Below, piece after piece: positions 1-8,552 of a stretch of 64,000 bases of DNA (its first letter is position 1; each line of letters opens with the position of its first letter). The notes under the pieces were generated by a model, which had not been told where the DNA came from, ran no database searches, and saw only the letters and a list, made by a program, of their open reading frames with translations. Source of the stretch: Bog-473 sp963721585 (GTDB lineage: Bacteria > Actinomycetota > Acidimicrobiia > Acidimicrobiales > RAAP-2); contig CAVRJN010000007.1 of assembly GCA_963721585.1 (NCBI GenBank), forward strand, positions 1,302,001 through 1,366,000, given 5' to 3'. A program made the position numbers and the translations under genes.

Positions 1-1202
1 GCCTCGGTGAACCAGCGGGCGGTCTGGCACAGCGAGGCGCGCACGTGATAGCTGCCACCCTCCTGGGCGCGCCGCCACAGAGCGGCCATCGTGCCCAGCG
101 CGGCGAGATACCCCGTGGTGTAGTCGCATGCTGCGGCGGGGACCAGCTCGGGGCGATCCGGACCGCCCTGGCCGATGGCCATGCCCGAAGCGGTCTGGGC
201 CATCTGCTCCCACCCCGGACGGTGGCGCCAGGGCCCACTGTCGCCGTAGCAGTTGATCGTCACCACCACAATGCCGGGTCGTCTCTCCGCCAGCTCCTCG
301 GGCCCGAAGCCGCGACGCGTCAGGGAACCGGCGCGGTACCCCTGGGTGAACACATCGGCCTGCGCGGCAAGATCGCGCAGTGTGGCGGCGGCGTCGGGTT
401 CGTCGAGTTCCAGGCAGGTCGACCGCTTGCCGTGGCCGGTGTCCATCACGAAGAGAGGGATGTTCTCCAGGCGGGCCGAGTTGACCAACAGCACCTCCGC
501 TCCGTGTTCGGCCAGCGTGCGCGCGTTGATCGGTCCGGCCAGCAGACGGCTGAGATCGAGCACGCGTATCCCCTCGAGCGGCCGTCGCCTGCCGCGGGGT
601 GCCTCGGGTGCACTCTCCCCGATCTTCTCGACGTTGACGCGGCCCAGTGGGGCGATGGCCGTCGCCTGGGGATGGGCCGACCACTCCGGCGCGGTGCGCG
701 CCATGGCACCACACGTCCCCACCTCCGCCAGCGCGTCCTCCAGGGTCTGTCCGTCCCAGCGAGCGACCCGTTCCGCCACCACGTCGACCGCGCTGTCCAC
801 GTCGCAGCCGAGGACCTTGCAGGTGCGCGCGGCGAGGTGGACGAATTGACCCTGCAGATGGATCCACCGCCCGTCCCGGCAGCGGTACAGCTTCACCAGC
901 GGGCGCTCCCGGCTGCCCGGTGCGGCGGGGAGGTCACCGCCCTCCAGCCGCTGGAGGGCGAACCCGACCAGCGACGCGCCGGCGTGCCCGCGCGCCACGG
1001 TCACCGCTTGCGCCTCCCCGGTGCGCTCCTCCCACAACAGTGACGCCGCCGCGCCGACGGAACCCAGGACCGAGGCGGCGCACTCCACCACCGGGAACGG
1101 CGTGTCGTAGGGCTGTCCGTCACCCTCCAGTTCCACCCGATCCGCCAGCGCCGCCGGGAGGCCCACCTCGCCCAGAAGCCCCGTGACCAGTTCCGCACCC
1201 AC
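1..1202 (-). CDS. CoA-transferase family III (CaiB/BaiF), C-terminus cut by window edge
   Basis: The reading frame is open without a stop from the window edge to about 1300. It encodes a CaiB/BaiF-type enzyme that would move CoA between an acyl-CoA and a free acid. Visible family features are a segment reading RVLDLSRLLAGP, then VMDTGHGKRSTCLELD, a GYRAGSL stretch and an ACDYTTGYLAALG stretch; the Asp before YTTG sits where the catalytic Asp of the family is expected. About 190 residues precede the first conserved motif, so this is a long, partly duplicated variant. The start is uncertain: no ATG lies in frame, and the GTG at 1202 is the best candidate. It diverges from the amidohydrolase at 1327. 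The substrate is not known. Confidence 0.8.
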   Translation of the reverse strand, partial: MGAELVTGLLGEVGLPAALADRVELEGDGQPYDTPFPVVECAASVLGSVGAAASLLWEERTGEAQAVTVARGHAGASLVGFALQRLEGGDLPAAPGSRERPLVKLYRCRDGRWIHLQGQFVHLAARTCKVLGCDVDSAVDVVAERVARWDGQTLEDALAEVGTCGAMARTAPEWSAHPQATAIAPLGRVNVEKIGESAPEAPRGRRRPLEGIRVLDLSRLLAGPINARTLAEHGAEVLLVNSARLENIPLFVMDTGHGKRSTCLELDEPDAAATLRDLAAQADVFTQGYRAGSLTRRGFGPEELAERRPGIVVVTINCYGDSGPWRHRPGWEQMAQTASGMAIGQGGPDRPELVPAAACDYTTGYLAALGTMAALWRRAQEGGSYHVRASLCQTARWFTE

Positions 1203-1326
1203 GTCGGCATGGTAGGGCGCGGCGCCGCGGGGCGAGGCGCCGGGCCATGCCGGGGCCCGGCCTGGAATACTGGCCGGAGCAGAAGGATCACGGCACGAGC
1301 GGAGTGCCAGAGGGAGGGAGGAAGAC

Positions 1327-2532
1327 ATGGCCTACTCCCAGGGCCGGATCGTCCACGACGCCGACGCCCATATCATGGAGACGCCCACCTGGCTGCGCGA
1401 CCACGCTGACGCCGCCTACCGGGACCGGATGCCCGTCCTGCGCTATCCCGGCGGGAACGAACTGCGCCAGACAGGCGATCCGGCCGACCAGCGACGTGAC
1501 CTCGTCGCCTCCTTCGAGGCACTGCGCGCCCGGCACGCCTCGCCCGAGTACCGGGCCAACGAGGAGGCCGAGATCATGGCGCGCAAGAACTTCGCCGCCA
1601 CCGGTTCGTTCATTGCCGAGGACCGCGGCCGGGCCCTCGATCTCCTGGGCTTCTCGAGCCAGCTCGTCTTCAACACGTTCCACAACACGCGCCTGCACGA
1701 CATGGAGCACGCCGACGCCGACTTGGCCTACGCCGCGGCACGCGCCCACAACAGGGGCATGCTCGAATTCTGCTCGGCCGACCCGCGCCTGCTGCCGTCG
1801 CTGTACATCCCGCTGGCCGACCCGGCCCGCGCCATCGACGCCACCGAGGTCGCACTGGCGCAGGGCGCAGCGGCCCTCTTGATCGCGTCGGGCTGCCCGC
1901 CCGGACACTCGCCCAGCCACACCGACTTGTACGGCGTGTGGGCCCGGGCCGAGGAGGCCGGCATCCCGGTCGTGTTCCACGTCGGGGGCACGGGGACCCT
2001 CATCGACCCCGACTACTTCGTCAACGGCAAGCCTGTCCCGCCCGACTTCCACGGCGGCGAGGAGAACTTCCGTTCGGTGGACTACATGGGCATCCCGGTC
2101 CCGCCGGCCCAGACACTGGCCACGTTGATCTTCGACGGCGTGCTCGAGGCGTTTCCCGGCCTGCGCATCGGTGTCATTGAGCAGGGCGCCATCTGGGTGC
2201 CGTCGTGGCTGCGCCAGATGGAGTCCGCCTTCGAGGCCTTCCACCGCCACGAGGAACGCCTGCAGGCGCTGTCACTCCGGCCCAGTGACTATGTACACCG
2301 CCAGTGCCGATTCACGCCGTACCCGACCGAGGACCTGGGCTGGATCGTGGAGCAGGCCGGCGCGGATCTAGTGCTGTTCTCGTCCGACTACCCGCACGTG
2401 GAGGGCGGGCGCAAGCCGCTCGAGCGCTTCGAGGCCTCGCTCGGCGACGCCGGTGCCGATGTGCGGCGCCAGTTCTACGCCGACAACTTTCTGTTCCTCA
2501 TGGGCAGCGCCGCCACGGCACTGGCAGCGTGA
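1327..2532 (+). CDS. amidohydrolase family 2 metal-dependent hydrolase
   Basis: A 401-residue TIM-barrel hydrolase or decarboxylase of the amidohydrolase_2 family. The N-terminus has the metal-binding stretch DADAHIME (residues 11-18, with Asp13 and His15), and the C-terminal part has SSDYPHVEGG (around residue 354), the conserved Asp-containing strand of the family. Histidine-bearing segments in between (VVFHVGG) fit the barrel metal site. The ATG follows a GGGAGGAAG ribosome site. It is divergent from the CoA-transferase, and such pairs are common in catabolic loci for carboxylic or aromatic acids, but the substrate cannot be read from the sequence. Confidence 0.85.
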   Translation: MAYSQGRIVHDADAHIMETPTWLRDHADAAYRDRMPVLRYPGGNELRQTGDPADQRRDLVASFEALRARHASPEYRANEEAEIMARKNFAATGSFIAEDRGRALDLLGFSSQLVFNTFHNTRLHDMEHADADLAYAAARAHNRGMLEFCSADPRLLPSLYIPLADPARAIDATEVALAQGAAALLIASGCPPGHSPSHTDLYGVWARAEEAGIPVVFHVGGTGTLIDPDYFVNGKPVPPDFHGGEENFRSVDYMGIPVPPAQTLATLIFDGVLEAFPGLRIGVIEQGAIWVPSWLRQMESAFEAFHRHEERLQALSLRPSDYVHRQCRFTPYPTEDLGWIVEQAGADLVLFSSDYPHVEGGRKPLERFEASLGDAGADVRRQFYADNFLFLMGSAATALAA

Positions 2533-2547
2533 CCGGTGCCCGCTCCG

Positions 2548-2799
2548 TCAGTTCGGAACATGAACCGATGAGGGCGACGTCACCACGGATCCTTCTGACG
2601 TGCAGTCGTTCACCGTCGGGTAGTCACACACCGTCTTGTCAAGCCACGGTTCCAGCTGGGCTGTCGGCTCCAGCGTGCTGTGCGCCGGCACCACGCCGAC
2701 GCCACCGATGAAGAACATGCTCATCCCGAGGAGCACGCCGACGAGAAACAGCGTGACCCTCTTGCGCGTGCTCAACCCTGCACCTCCGCACCAGCGCAT
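2548..2799 (-). CDS. small single-pass membrane protein, unknown
   Basis: An 83-residue protein beginning MRWCGGAGLSTRKR, followed by one strongly hydrophobic helix (about residues 15-38) and a polar C-terminal tail with two cysteines (CDYPTVNDC). Not recognised. It is convergent with the amidohydrolase and divergent from msrB, which limits its possible start. A longer in-frame start exists further upstream, but it would overlap msrB and its extra residues look non-coding. The topology suggests a short cytoplasmic end and an exported tail. Confidence 0.5.
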   Translation of the reverse strand: MRWCGGAGLSTRKRVTLFLVGVLLGMSMFFIGGVGVVPAHSTLEPTAQLEPWLDKTVCDYPTVNDCTSEGSVVTSPSSVHVPN

Positions 2800-2950
2800 C
2801 CCCCCCTCGAGGCGGCCTGCGGACGCCGAGCAGCGACCATCTTCCATTCGTTGTGCGATCGTTGTCAAGGGCGACACCAACTTGGGCTCGTGGGCAGGAA
2901 CAATGCTTCTGACCAGGCGCCGGAGCACTTCCGTTGCAGAGAGGGGCAAG

Positions 2951-3415
2951 ATGTTCACCCGCAAATCACGCGACGCCGAGGCCGCGTTCGAGGTCACCAA
3001 GAGCGAGGAGGAGTGGAAGGTCCACCTCCCCGCCGACCGCTACGCCGTGCTGCGCCGGGCCGGTACCGAGGCCCCCTGGTCGGGCGATCTGCTGCACGTC
3101 GACGGCGAGGGCGTCTTCTGTTGCGCCGGTTGCGGCGCCCCCCTCTTCGGCACCGACGCCAAGTTCGAATCGGGCACCGGGTGGCCCAGTTTCGACCGGG
3201 CCCTGGCGGCGGGAACCGTCCTGGAACGCAGGGAACGAAGCTTCGGCATGGCGCGCACCGAAGTCCTGTGCGCCCGGTGCGGTGGCCATCTGGGGCATGT
3301 CTTCCCCGATGGGCCCACCGACACCGGGCAGCGCTACTGCGTCAACTCGCTCTCGCTCACCTACGAGCCCGCGGGTGACGACGCCGGGGCCGACGGAGCC
3401 ACGAACGGGGCCTGA
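2951..3415 (+). CDS. msrB: peptide-methionine (R)-S-oxide reductase
   Basis: MsrB repairs the R-epimer of methionine sulfoxide in oxidised proteins. The 154-residue protein has both zinc CxxC pairs (Cys58/Cys61 and Cys107/Cys110), the substrate pocket GTGWPSF (75-81) and the catalytic Cys130 in RYCVNS. The start at 2951 follows GAGAGGGGCAAG, and residues after it match the usual MsrB N-terminus, so the longer upstream frame is not used. The C-terminus has a short Gly/Ala/Asp tail. It looks monocistronic. Confidence 0.93.
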   Translation: MFTRKSRDAEAAFEVTKSEEEWKVHLPADRYAVLRRAGTEAPWSGDLLHVDGEGVFCCAGCGAPLFGTDAKFESGTGWPSFDRALAAGTVLERRERSFGMARTEVLCARCGGHLGHVFPDGPTDTGQRYCVNSLSLTYEPAGDDAGADGATNGA

Positions 3416-3476
3416 GGCTCAGCCAGACGACGCTCGACCGCGGCGAACAGCGCCTCGAGTCGGTCATGTCGACCGA

Positions 3477-3665
3477 TCATTCATGGGGGTGCGGCCGTCC
3501 GGTCCGACCGCGCAGGAGCACGAACACGATCCCACCGGCCAGGGCCAGCGCTCCCGCAACGGCAGCGCCCACGACGACCGGATCGAACATGACGCGTGGC
3601 GTCGCCCCGGCGAAATGTGCCGCCAGGACCGGCCATCCGGTGGTGGTGATCAGCCAGAACGCCAC
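3477..3665 (-). CDS. small membrane protein downstream of ssb, unknown
   Basis: 62 residues with two hydrophobic stretches: MAFWLITTTGWPVLAAHFAG at the N-terminus and a second helix around VVVGAAVAGALALAGGIVFVLL, then a basic tail with RGRTGRPHPHE. Its start directly abuts the ssb stop codon (3666), so it is probably co-transcribed with ssb. Not recognised; a short inner-membrane protein is the most that can be said. Confidence 0.45.
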   Translation of the reverse strand: MAFWLITTTGWPVLAAHFAGATPRVMFDPVVVGAAVAGALALAGGIVFVLLRGRTGRPHPHE

Positions 3666-4079
3666 TCAGACCTCCACCGCCATCGCGTCGGCCTCCGCGT
3701 TCTCCGGCGAGGCCGAGTTCCGCCGCTCCATCTTGTGGACCTCGGCCGTGGCGAACCGTAGGCTGGCGCCCACCTCGTCCGCCGTGATCTCCACCTTGGA
3801 GCGGTGCTCCCCCTCCTCGGTCTCCCAGGTCCTGTGCTCCAGCCGACCGGTGACCACGACCCGCATGCCCTTGGTCAGGCTCAGCGCGACGTTCTCCGCC
3901 AGGTCACGCCAACAGATGACATCGAAAAAGGACGTCGACTCCGTCCACTCCTGGGTCGTACGGTCCTGCCACCTCCGGGTGACGGCAACGCCGAGCTGGG
4001 CGGTCGCCTGCCCCTCGCGCGTGTAGCGGATTTCGGGCTCACGGGTCAGGTTCCCGGTGATTGTCGTGGTGTTGGCCAT
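3666..4079 (-). CDS. ssb: single-stranded DNA-binding protein, tail-less paralog
   Basis: An OB-fold SSB protein of 137 residues beginning MANTTTITGNLTREPEIRYT, with the family core (STSFFDVICWRDLAENVA, KGMRVVVTGRLEHRTWE). It lacks the flexible Gly/Gln-rich linker and the acidic DDDIPF-type tip that recruits repair partners in the main cellular SSB; the tail here reads ADAMAVEV. It therefore looks like a secondary SSB (SsbB-like), often tied to stress or competence. The second ATG (4079) is chosen because GCGAGG lies six bases before it. No rpsF or rpsR flanks it, unlike the usual housekeeping ssb locus. Confidence 0.88.
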   Translation of the reverse strand: MANTTTITGNLTREPEIRYTREGQATAQLGVAVTRRWQDRTTQEWTESTSFFDVICWRDLAENVALSLTKGMRVVVTGRLEHRTWETEEGEHRSKVEITADEVGASLRFATAEVHKMERRNSASPENAEADAMAVEV

Positions 4080-4205
4080 CTGCATCCTCGCTTTCGTCCG
4101 TGCCCTCTGTCCGAGGGCGTGGCACAGCGTGGCGGCCGATCCTTGACGCGAACCTTGCCGGGAACCTCACCGGGCCGGGATTTCGCCGGCTCGGGTGTCC
4201 ACCCC

Positions 4206-4427
4206 TCAGGACTTCGGCTTCATCCCCAGGCAACGGAGGATGAACGCGCCGAAGCGCCCCGGCTCCTTTTGCCGATGATGGTCGGCCGAGTGCCCGTAGC
4301 GCGATCCGAAGACGGCCCCTGAACTCCCGGTCAGACCCGGTGCCGGGAGGGTGTTGGGCTCCTCGTACTTCGGCACCTTGGACAACCGCCGTCGTTGCTT
4401 CCTGGGCTTGTCACCGACACTCCCCAT
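4206..4427 (-). CDS. small basic hypothetical protein
   Basis: 73 residues, rich in Arg/Lys/Ser/Gly (GDKPRKQRRRLSKVPKYEEP near the N-terminus; SRYGHSADHHRQ mid-protein; GRFGAFILRCLGMKPKS at the end). No domain recognised. Placement between ssb and the ftsX locus on the same strand and a clean ATG make it possible but not certain; length and composition give weak support. Confidence 0.4.
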   Translation of the reverse strand: MGSVGDKPRKQRRRLSKVPKYEEPNTLPAPGLTGSSGAVFGSRYGHSADHHRQKEPGRFGAFILRCLGMKPKS

Positions 4428-4508
4428 GGCATCAGTCTGGCCCAGATGCCGACGCCGCCGGGTAACGCCGCACTCCGGCCGTGCCGGCGTGCGGGACCAG
4501 GCCGCACG

Positions 4509-4790
4509 TCACCTTCCTGGCGGTCCACTCCGGAGCATGCGACCGCCGATGACATAGAGGATCACGCCGAGGACGAGAGACCCCACGATGACCCAGCGCA
4601 CAGCGGCTGTCTCGAGCGACGTCGGCGCCCCGTTCGAGCTGATCTCGGCGAAACCACCTCCGATCACGAGTGCGACGAAGGCCAGGATGCCGCAGACCAG
4701 CGAACCCTTCCGCGCGTTGTTGCAGAAGAAGCGCGATTGCGACAGGTCGGGTTTCGAGCCGTTGGCGGCTGCATCCCCCCTGCGCCTCAT
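4509..4790 (-). CDS. two-helix membrane protein, unknown
   Basis: About 93 residues from the internal ATG at 4790 (MRRRGDAAANGSKPDLSQSR). Two hydrophobic helices follow (GSLVCGILAFVALVIGGG and a second around WVIVGSLVLGVILYVIGG) with basic ends, suggesting a small inner-membrane protein with both termini inside. It lies downstream of ftsX on the same strand with a 148-bp gap. Not recognised. The upstream extension to 4853 is Arg/Gly-rich and less credible. Confidence 0.5.
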   Translation of the reverse strand: MRRRGDAAANGSKPDLSQSRFFCNNARKGSLVCGILAFVALVIGGGFAEISSNGAPTSLETAAVRWVIVGSLVLGVILYVIGGRMLRSGPPGR

Positions 4791-4938
4791 GCTGCTGCCT
4801 CCAGGCATGCGGCGCCCTCGCCGCCCTCGGAGTCCTCCCGCATGGGCGTGCAACGTACCGCACGCGATCCGATCCGAAGGCGGGCACGCGAGTCCACGTC
4901 ACGGGCGGCGCAGGCCGGACGGCCGACGAGGTGCGCGC

Positions 4939-5826
4939 TCAGACGTCGAGGAAGCGTCGGATCGCGATGGCGGAGCCGATGGACCCGATCGCCATCCCGA
5001 CAATGACGACGACAGCATTGGTGAGCAACACCTCGGACCCCGACATGTGCATCGCGGTGAAGATGTTGCTGGTCGTCCGACCGCTTCCCTCGTGGTTGAT
5101 GAAGAGGTAGACGAAATAGACGACCACCGCGGCAAGCAACGACCCGATCAGGCCCTGCAACAGGCCCTCGGACATGAAGGGGACGCGGATGAACCAGTTG
5201 GTGGCACCGACCAGCTTCATCACCGAGACTTCACGGCGTCGGGCGAAGATGGCCATGCGGATGGTGTTCAGGATCAGCACGGCGGCGGAAATGATCAAGA
5301 CGATGGCGATGGCCAGACAGACCCATTTCGAGACGTTGATCACCGTCTCCTCGTTGTGGATGGTCTGCTGCGGTTCGGTCACCGACAGGACGCCCGCAGT
5401 GCCGGTAAAGGTGTGCACCACCTGGGCCGCGTCGGTCAGCGCAACGGGGGTGCACCAGTAGGAGGTGGGCATCTCGGCCTCGGTGGTGGCCTGAAAGACG
5501 TCCGAGGGGAGCAACCGGCGGGCCTCGGAGAAGTTCCGCGCCTTGTTCCAGTAGGCGCACGGCTGGGTGACGTAATTCAGCTGGGACAGCTCGGTCTTGA
5601 CCGCGGCAATCTCCTGGGCGTTGGCGTTCGGCTCCATCCAGACCGTGACCTGGGTGCCCCGTTCCAGGGTTCCGGTGGCGTTGGCCGAACCTTGGCGCAG
5701 GAGCAGGGCCGCGCCCACCAGCGACAGCGAGACGGCAACGGTCAGGACGGCAGCGATGGTCATCAGGCGATTCCGCCACAGGTTCGACGCCGTCTCGCGG
5801 ACGACGTAGTCAACGGAGACGGCCAC
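4939..5826 (-). CDS. ftsX: cell-division ABC transporter permease FtsX
   Basis: FtsX is the membrane half of the FtsEX complex that couples the divisome to cell-wall hydrolases. The 295-residue protein has the family layout: cytoplasmic N-terminus with RETASNLWRNRLMT, first helix around residues 22-46, a large extracellular loop (about 47-170) with two cysteines, then three helices and RRREVSVMKLVGATNWFIR, the permease coupling segment. The last residues read AIAIRRFLDV. It starts one base after the ftsE stop, as in other bacteria. Confidence 0.93.
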   Translation of the reverse strand: MAVSVDYVVRETASNLWRNRLMTIAAVLTVAVSLSLVGAALLLRQGSANATGTLERGTQVTVWMEPNANAQEIAAVKTELSQLNYVTQPCAYWNKARNFSEARRLLPSDVFQATTEAEMPTSYWCTPVALTDAAQVVHTFTGTAGVLSVTEPQQTIHNEETVINVSKWVCLAIAIVLIISAAVLILNTIRMAIFARRREVSVMKLVGATNWFIRVPFMSEGLLQGLIGSLLAAVVVYFVYLFINHEGSGRTTSNIFTAMHMSGSEVLLTNAVVVIVGMAIGSIGSAIAIRRFLDV

Positions 5827-5827
5827 G

Positions 5828-6533
5828 TCAGACCGCCTCTTGCCCTGAGCCGTCGAAGCCGTACACGCCGCGGGCCTGGTCGCGCACCATTCTCCCGTTG
5901 CTCAACTCAATGACGCGTCGGCGCATCTTGTCCACCAGCACCTCGTCGTGCGTGGCCACCACGACGGTCGTGCCCGTCCGGTTGATCCGGTCGAGCAGCT
6001 GCATGATGCCTTGGCTCGTCTGCGGGTCGAGGTTTCCCGTGGGCTCGTCCGCCAGCAGAATCAGGGGACGGTTGACGAAGGCGCGGGCAACGGCGACACG
6101 CTGCTGCTCGCCACCCGAGAGCTCGCCGGGCAGGTTGTCCCTCTTGTTGGCCAGGCCGACGAGGTCCAGGACCTGGGGCACCTGGTTCGCCACGACGTGG
6201 CGGGGGCGGCCGATGACCTCGAGGGCAAAGGCCACGTTCTCGAACACGGTCTTGTTCGGCAGGAGGCGGAAGTCCTGGAAGACACAGCCAATGTTGCGGC
6301 GCAGGTACGGCACCCGCCATTTCGGCAGCTCCACAATGTTGCGACCGGCCTCGAGGATCTGACCCGTGTCGGGGAGTTCCTCGCGGAAGAGGAGCCGGAT
6401 GAAGGTGGTCTTCCCGGATCCGGACGCGCCCACGAGAAAAACGAATTCACCCTTCTCGATCTCAACGTTGATGTCGCGCGAGCGCGACCGTCGATCCCTT
6501 ATAGGTCTTGGTGACGTTTTCGAAACGGATCAT
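5828..6533 (-). CDS. ftsE: cell-division ATP-binding protein FtsE, frame-shifted near the N-terminus
   Basis: The FtsE ATPase partners FtsX. The uninterrupted part (from 6433) carries Walker A GASGSGKTTF, Q-loop CVFQDFRLLPNKTV, signature LSGGEQQR, Walker B LILLADEPTGNLD and switch His in ATHDEVL. The missing N-terminus is present in another frame: ATG at 6533 gives MIRFENVTKTYKGSTVA, then one extra base near 6480 breaks the frame; removing it restores VALRDINVEIEKGEFVFLVG. As written, the ATG frame stops after 23 codons. FtsEX is widely conserved in this group, so sequencing error is more likely than true decay. Confidence 0.85.
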
Positions 6534-7397
6534 CGGTAGAAGAGGTGTCGCCCCAGGCGGCGCAAGCAGGGCACGTACTTAGCCTACCGACTCTGCATTG
6601 CCGTTTCGGGTCATCACCTCCGGCGCAGGTCACAGACGCCCGGCCGTCCCGATCGCCCGGCCGCCCGCGGTGGCGGTCGCAGACGATGGACCGCCCGCGG
6701 CACCCCGGCCGAAGAGGAGCAGGCCCTCCGCTCCGTCGGCGCACGCACGTCCCGGTGGCGCTCACTCGCGGAGTCGGCGGCTCCGCTCCGTCGGCTCGGC
6801 CGCTCGCTGCTCCCGGCCCGGCCACCCACGCGGTGCCAGCCCCGCGCCGGCCGACGACAAGCCGCATCTTGCCGTACGAGGTGGGCGTCCCGGGTCCCCG
6901 ACCCTGAGCCCTACTCTGGGCGTGGCGAGCCCGGGCCCGGGCCCGGGCCCGGACCGAGGTCGGCGCACGAGGTGCCGGCCACCGACAGCCGGGCAACAGA
7001 TGCCCTGGTCGAGAGGTGCACCGGGGACCCGCCCGCAACCCGTTGCCTTCCGGGGCGGTTGTGCGCCCTCAGCCGGCGGACCGATGGCGGAGAGCGGCGC
7101 ACGCGTCCCCGGTCGACATTCCGATCCATGCCGCGAGCCAACAATGGCGTCAACGGAGTGGGGGGTTCGTCACCACCGCCGGCACGGGTGACACGTCGAT
7201 CCAGCGTCATCCGTCGGCGCAGCGCGTTCGCCTGCGGTCGGTGGCGACCGCGAGCGCGCGATCTCTGCTCTGCGTCGGACTCCACGTCACTGCAGCGACA
7301 CGACCAACCGATGCCCGGCACGTGGCACCCGGGCCGATGCGGCTCGCGCTGCCTCGTCGAGTCGCGCCAACGAGATCGCGTTGACGAGGCGATGTCG
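6534..7397. other. long GC-rich gap between prfB and ftsE, no gene seen
   Basis: About 860 bases separate two genes that are usually adjacent. Open frames here are Arg/Pro/Ala-rich and unlike proteins in all six frames. The stretch 6929-6954 is a tandem run of the self-complementary hexamer GGGCCC (about four units), which could form a strong hairpin. No tRNA or convincing promoter was found, although the ftsE promoter must lie in it. Confidence 0.6.
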
Positions 7398-8552
7398 TTA
7401 CGAGCTGCCCTCGCGCTGGCGACGCAACTCGGCCTCCATGAATGCATCGAGATTGCCGTCGAGGACCGCCTCGACGTTGCCGGTCTCGTAGTTGGTGCGG
7501 AGATCCTTGACGAGTTGATACGGCGCCATGACATAGGAGCGGATCTGGTTGCCCCACGCGTTGTCGACGCGGTCGCCGCTCAGCGCGTCCAGCTCGGCGC
7601 GGCGTTCCATGCGGGCCCGCTCGGCCAGCTTGGCCCCGAGGATCTGCATCGCCTTGGCCTTGTTCTGGTGCTGGCTGCGCTCGTTCTGGCAGGAGACCAC
7701 GATCCCGGTCGGCAGGTGGGTCAGGCGCACCGCCGAATCTGTCTTGTTGACGTGCTGACCGCCGGCCCCGGAGGAGCGATATGTGTCGATACGCAGGTCT
7801 TTCTCGTCGATCTCCACCTCGGAGGACACGTCTTCGAGGAAGGGCGCGACGTCCATTGAGGCGAAGCTGGTCTGGCGCCGATGCTGGGAGTCGAAGGGTG
7901 ACATCCGGACCAGGCGGTGCACGCCACGCTCGGTGGCCAGCAGCCCGTAGGCGAAGCGCCCGTGGACGATGAACGTGGCCGAGAGCAACCCGGCCTCCTG
8001 CCCCTCGGTCGCCTCGTCGACCTCGACCGTAAAGCCGCGCCGCTCGGCCCAGCGCTGGTACATCCGGAGCAGCACCTCGGTCCAGTCCTGCGCGTCCGTG
8101 CCGCCCGCGCCGGCGTGCACTTCGCACACGGCGTCGAACTCGTCGTATTCACCGGAGAACAGCGACTGCAGCTCCAACGCCCCGAGTCGCGCCCCGAGGG
8201 CATCGACCATATCGACCAGCTCGGCGTCGAGCGCGGCGTCACCAGTTCCCTCGGTGGAGGATTCCTCGCTGAGCTCGAGCAGCGCCTCTGCATCCTCGAG
8301 CGCGCTGCGCAATCCCTCGAGTTGTTCCAGGTCGGCGGAGACCCGCCCAAGCTCCTTGGTCACCGCTCGCGCGTTGTCGGCGTCGTCCCAGAGGTCGGGT
8401 CGGGCCACTTCGGCCTCGAGCTCGACTCGTCGGACCTCGAGCTTGTCGCGCCCGAGATACCGCTCGGCTTCTGCCAGCCGCTCCCTCAGCGCTCCGAGCT
8501 CAGATGTGAAGTCGCGGGGGAGGTCGGCCGGCGGCCCGTCAGGCGGCGCCAT
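7398..8552 (-). CDS. prfB: peptide chain release factor 2
   Basis: RF2 ends translation at UGA and UAA. The 384-residue protein shows the anticodon-like tripeptide SPF in VRMSPFDSQHRRQTSF and the catalytic GGQ in SSGAGGQHVNKTDSAVRLTH. It is full length and has no in-frame UGA near the N-terminus, so the autoregulatory frameshift found in many bacteria is absent. The start overlaps the end of secA by 14 bases, indicating coupled translation. Confidence 0.95.
   Translation of the reverse strand: MAPPDGPPADLPRDFTSELGALRERLAEAERYLGRDKLEVRRVELEAEVARPDLWDDADNARAVTKELGRVSADLEQLEGLRSALEDAEALLELSEESSTEGTGDAALDAELVDMVDALGARLGALELQSLFSGEYDEFDAVCEVHAGAGGTDAQDWTEVLLRMYQRWAERRGFTVEVDEATEGQEAGLLSATFIVHGRFAYGLLATERGVHRLVRMSPFDSQHRRQTSFASMDVAPFLEDVSSEVEIDEKDLRIDTYRSSGAGGQHVNKTDSAVRLTHLPTGIVVSCQNERSQHQNKAKAMQILGAKLAERARMERRAELDALSGDRVDNAWGNQIRSYVMAPYQLVKDLRTNYETGNVEAVLDGNLDAFMEAELRRQREGSS

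Noticed and set aside
4588..5913. A 441-codon plus-strand frame over ftsX
   Set aside because: Antisense shadow; composition rich in Asp/Gly/His/Arg, no domain, and ftsX is certain.
7398..8552. Programmed frameshift in prfB
   Set aside because: The reading frame is continuous and no early in-frame UGA is present.
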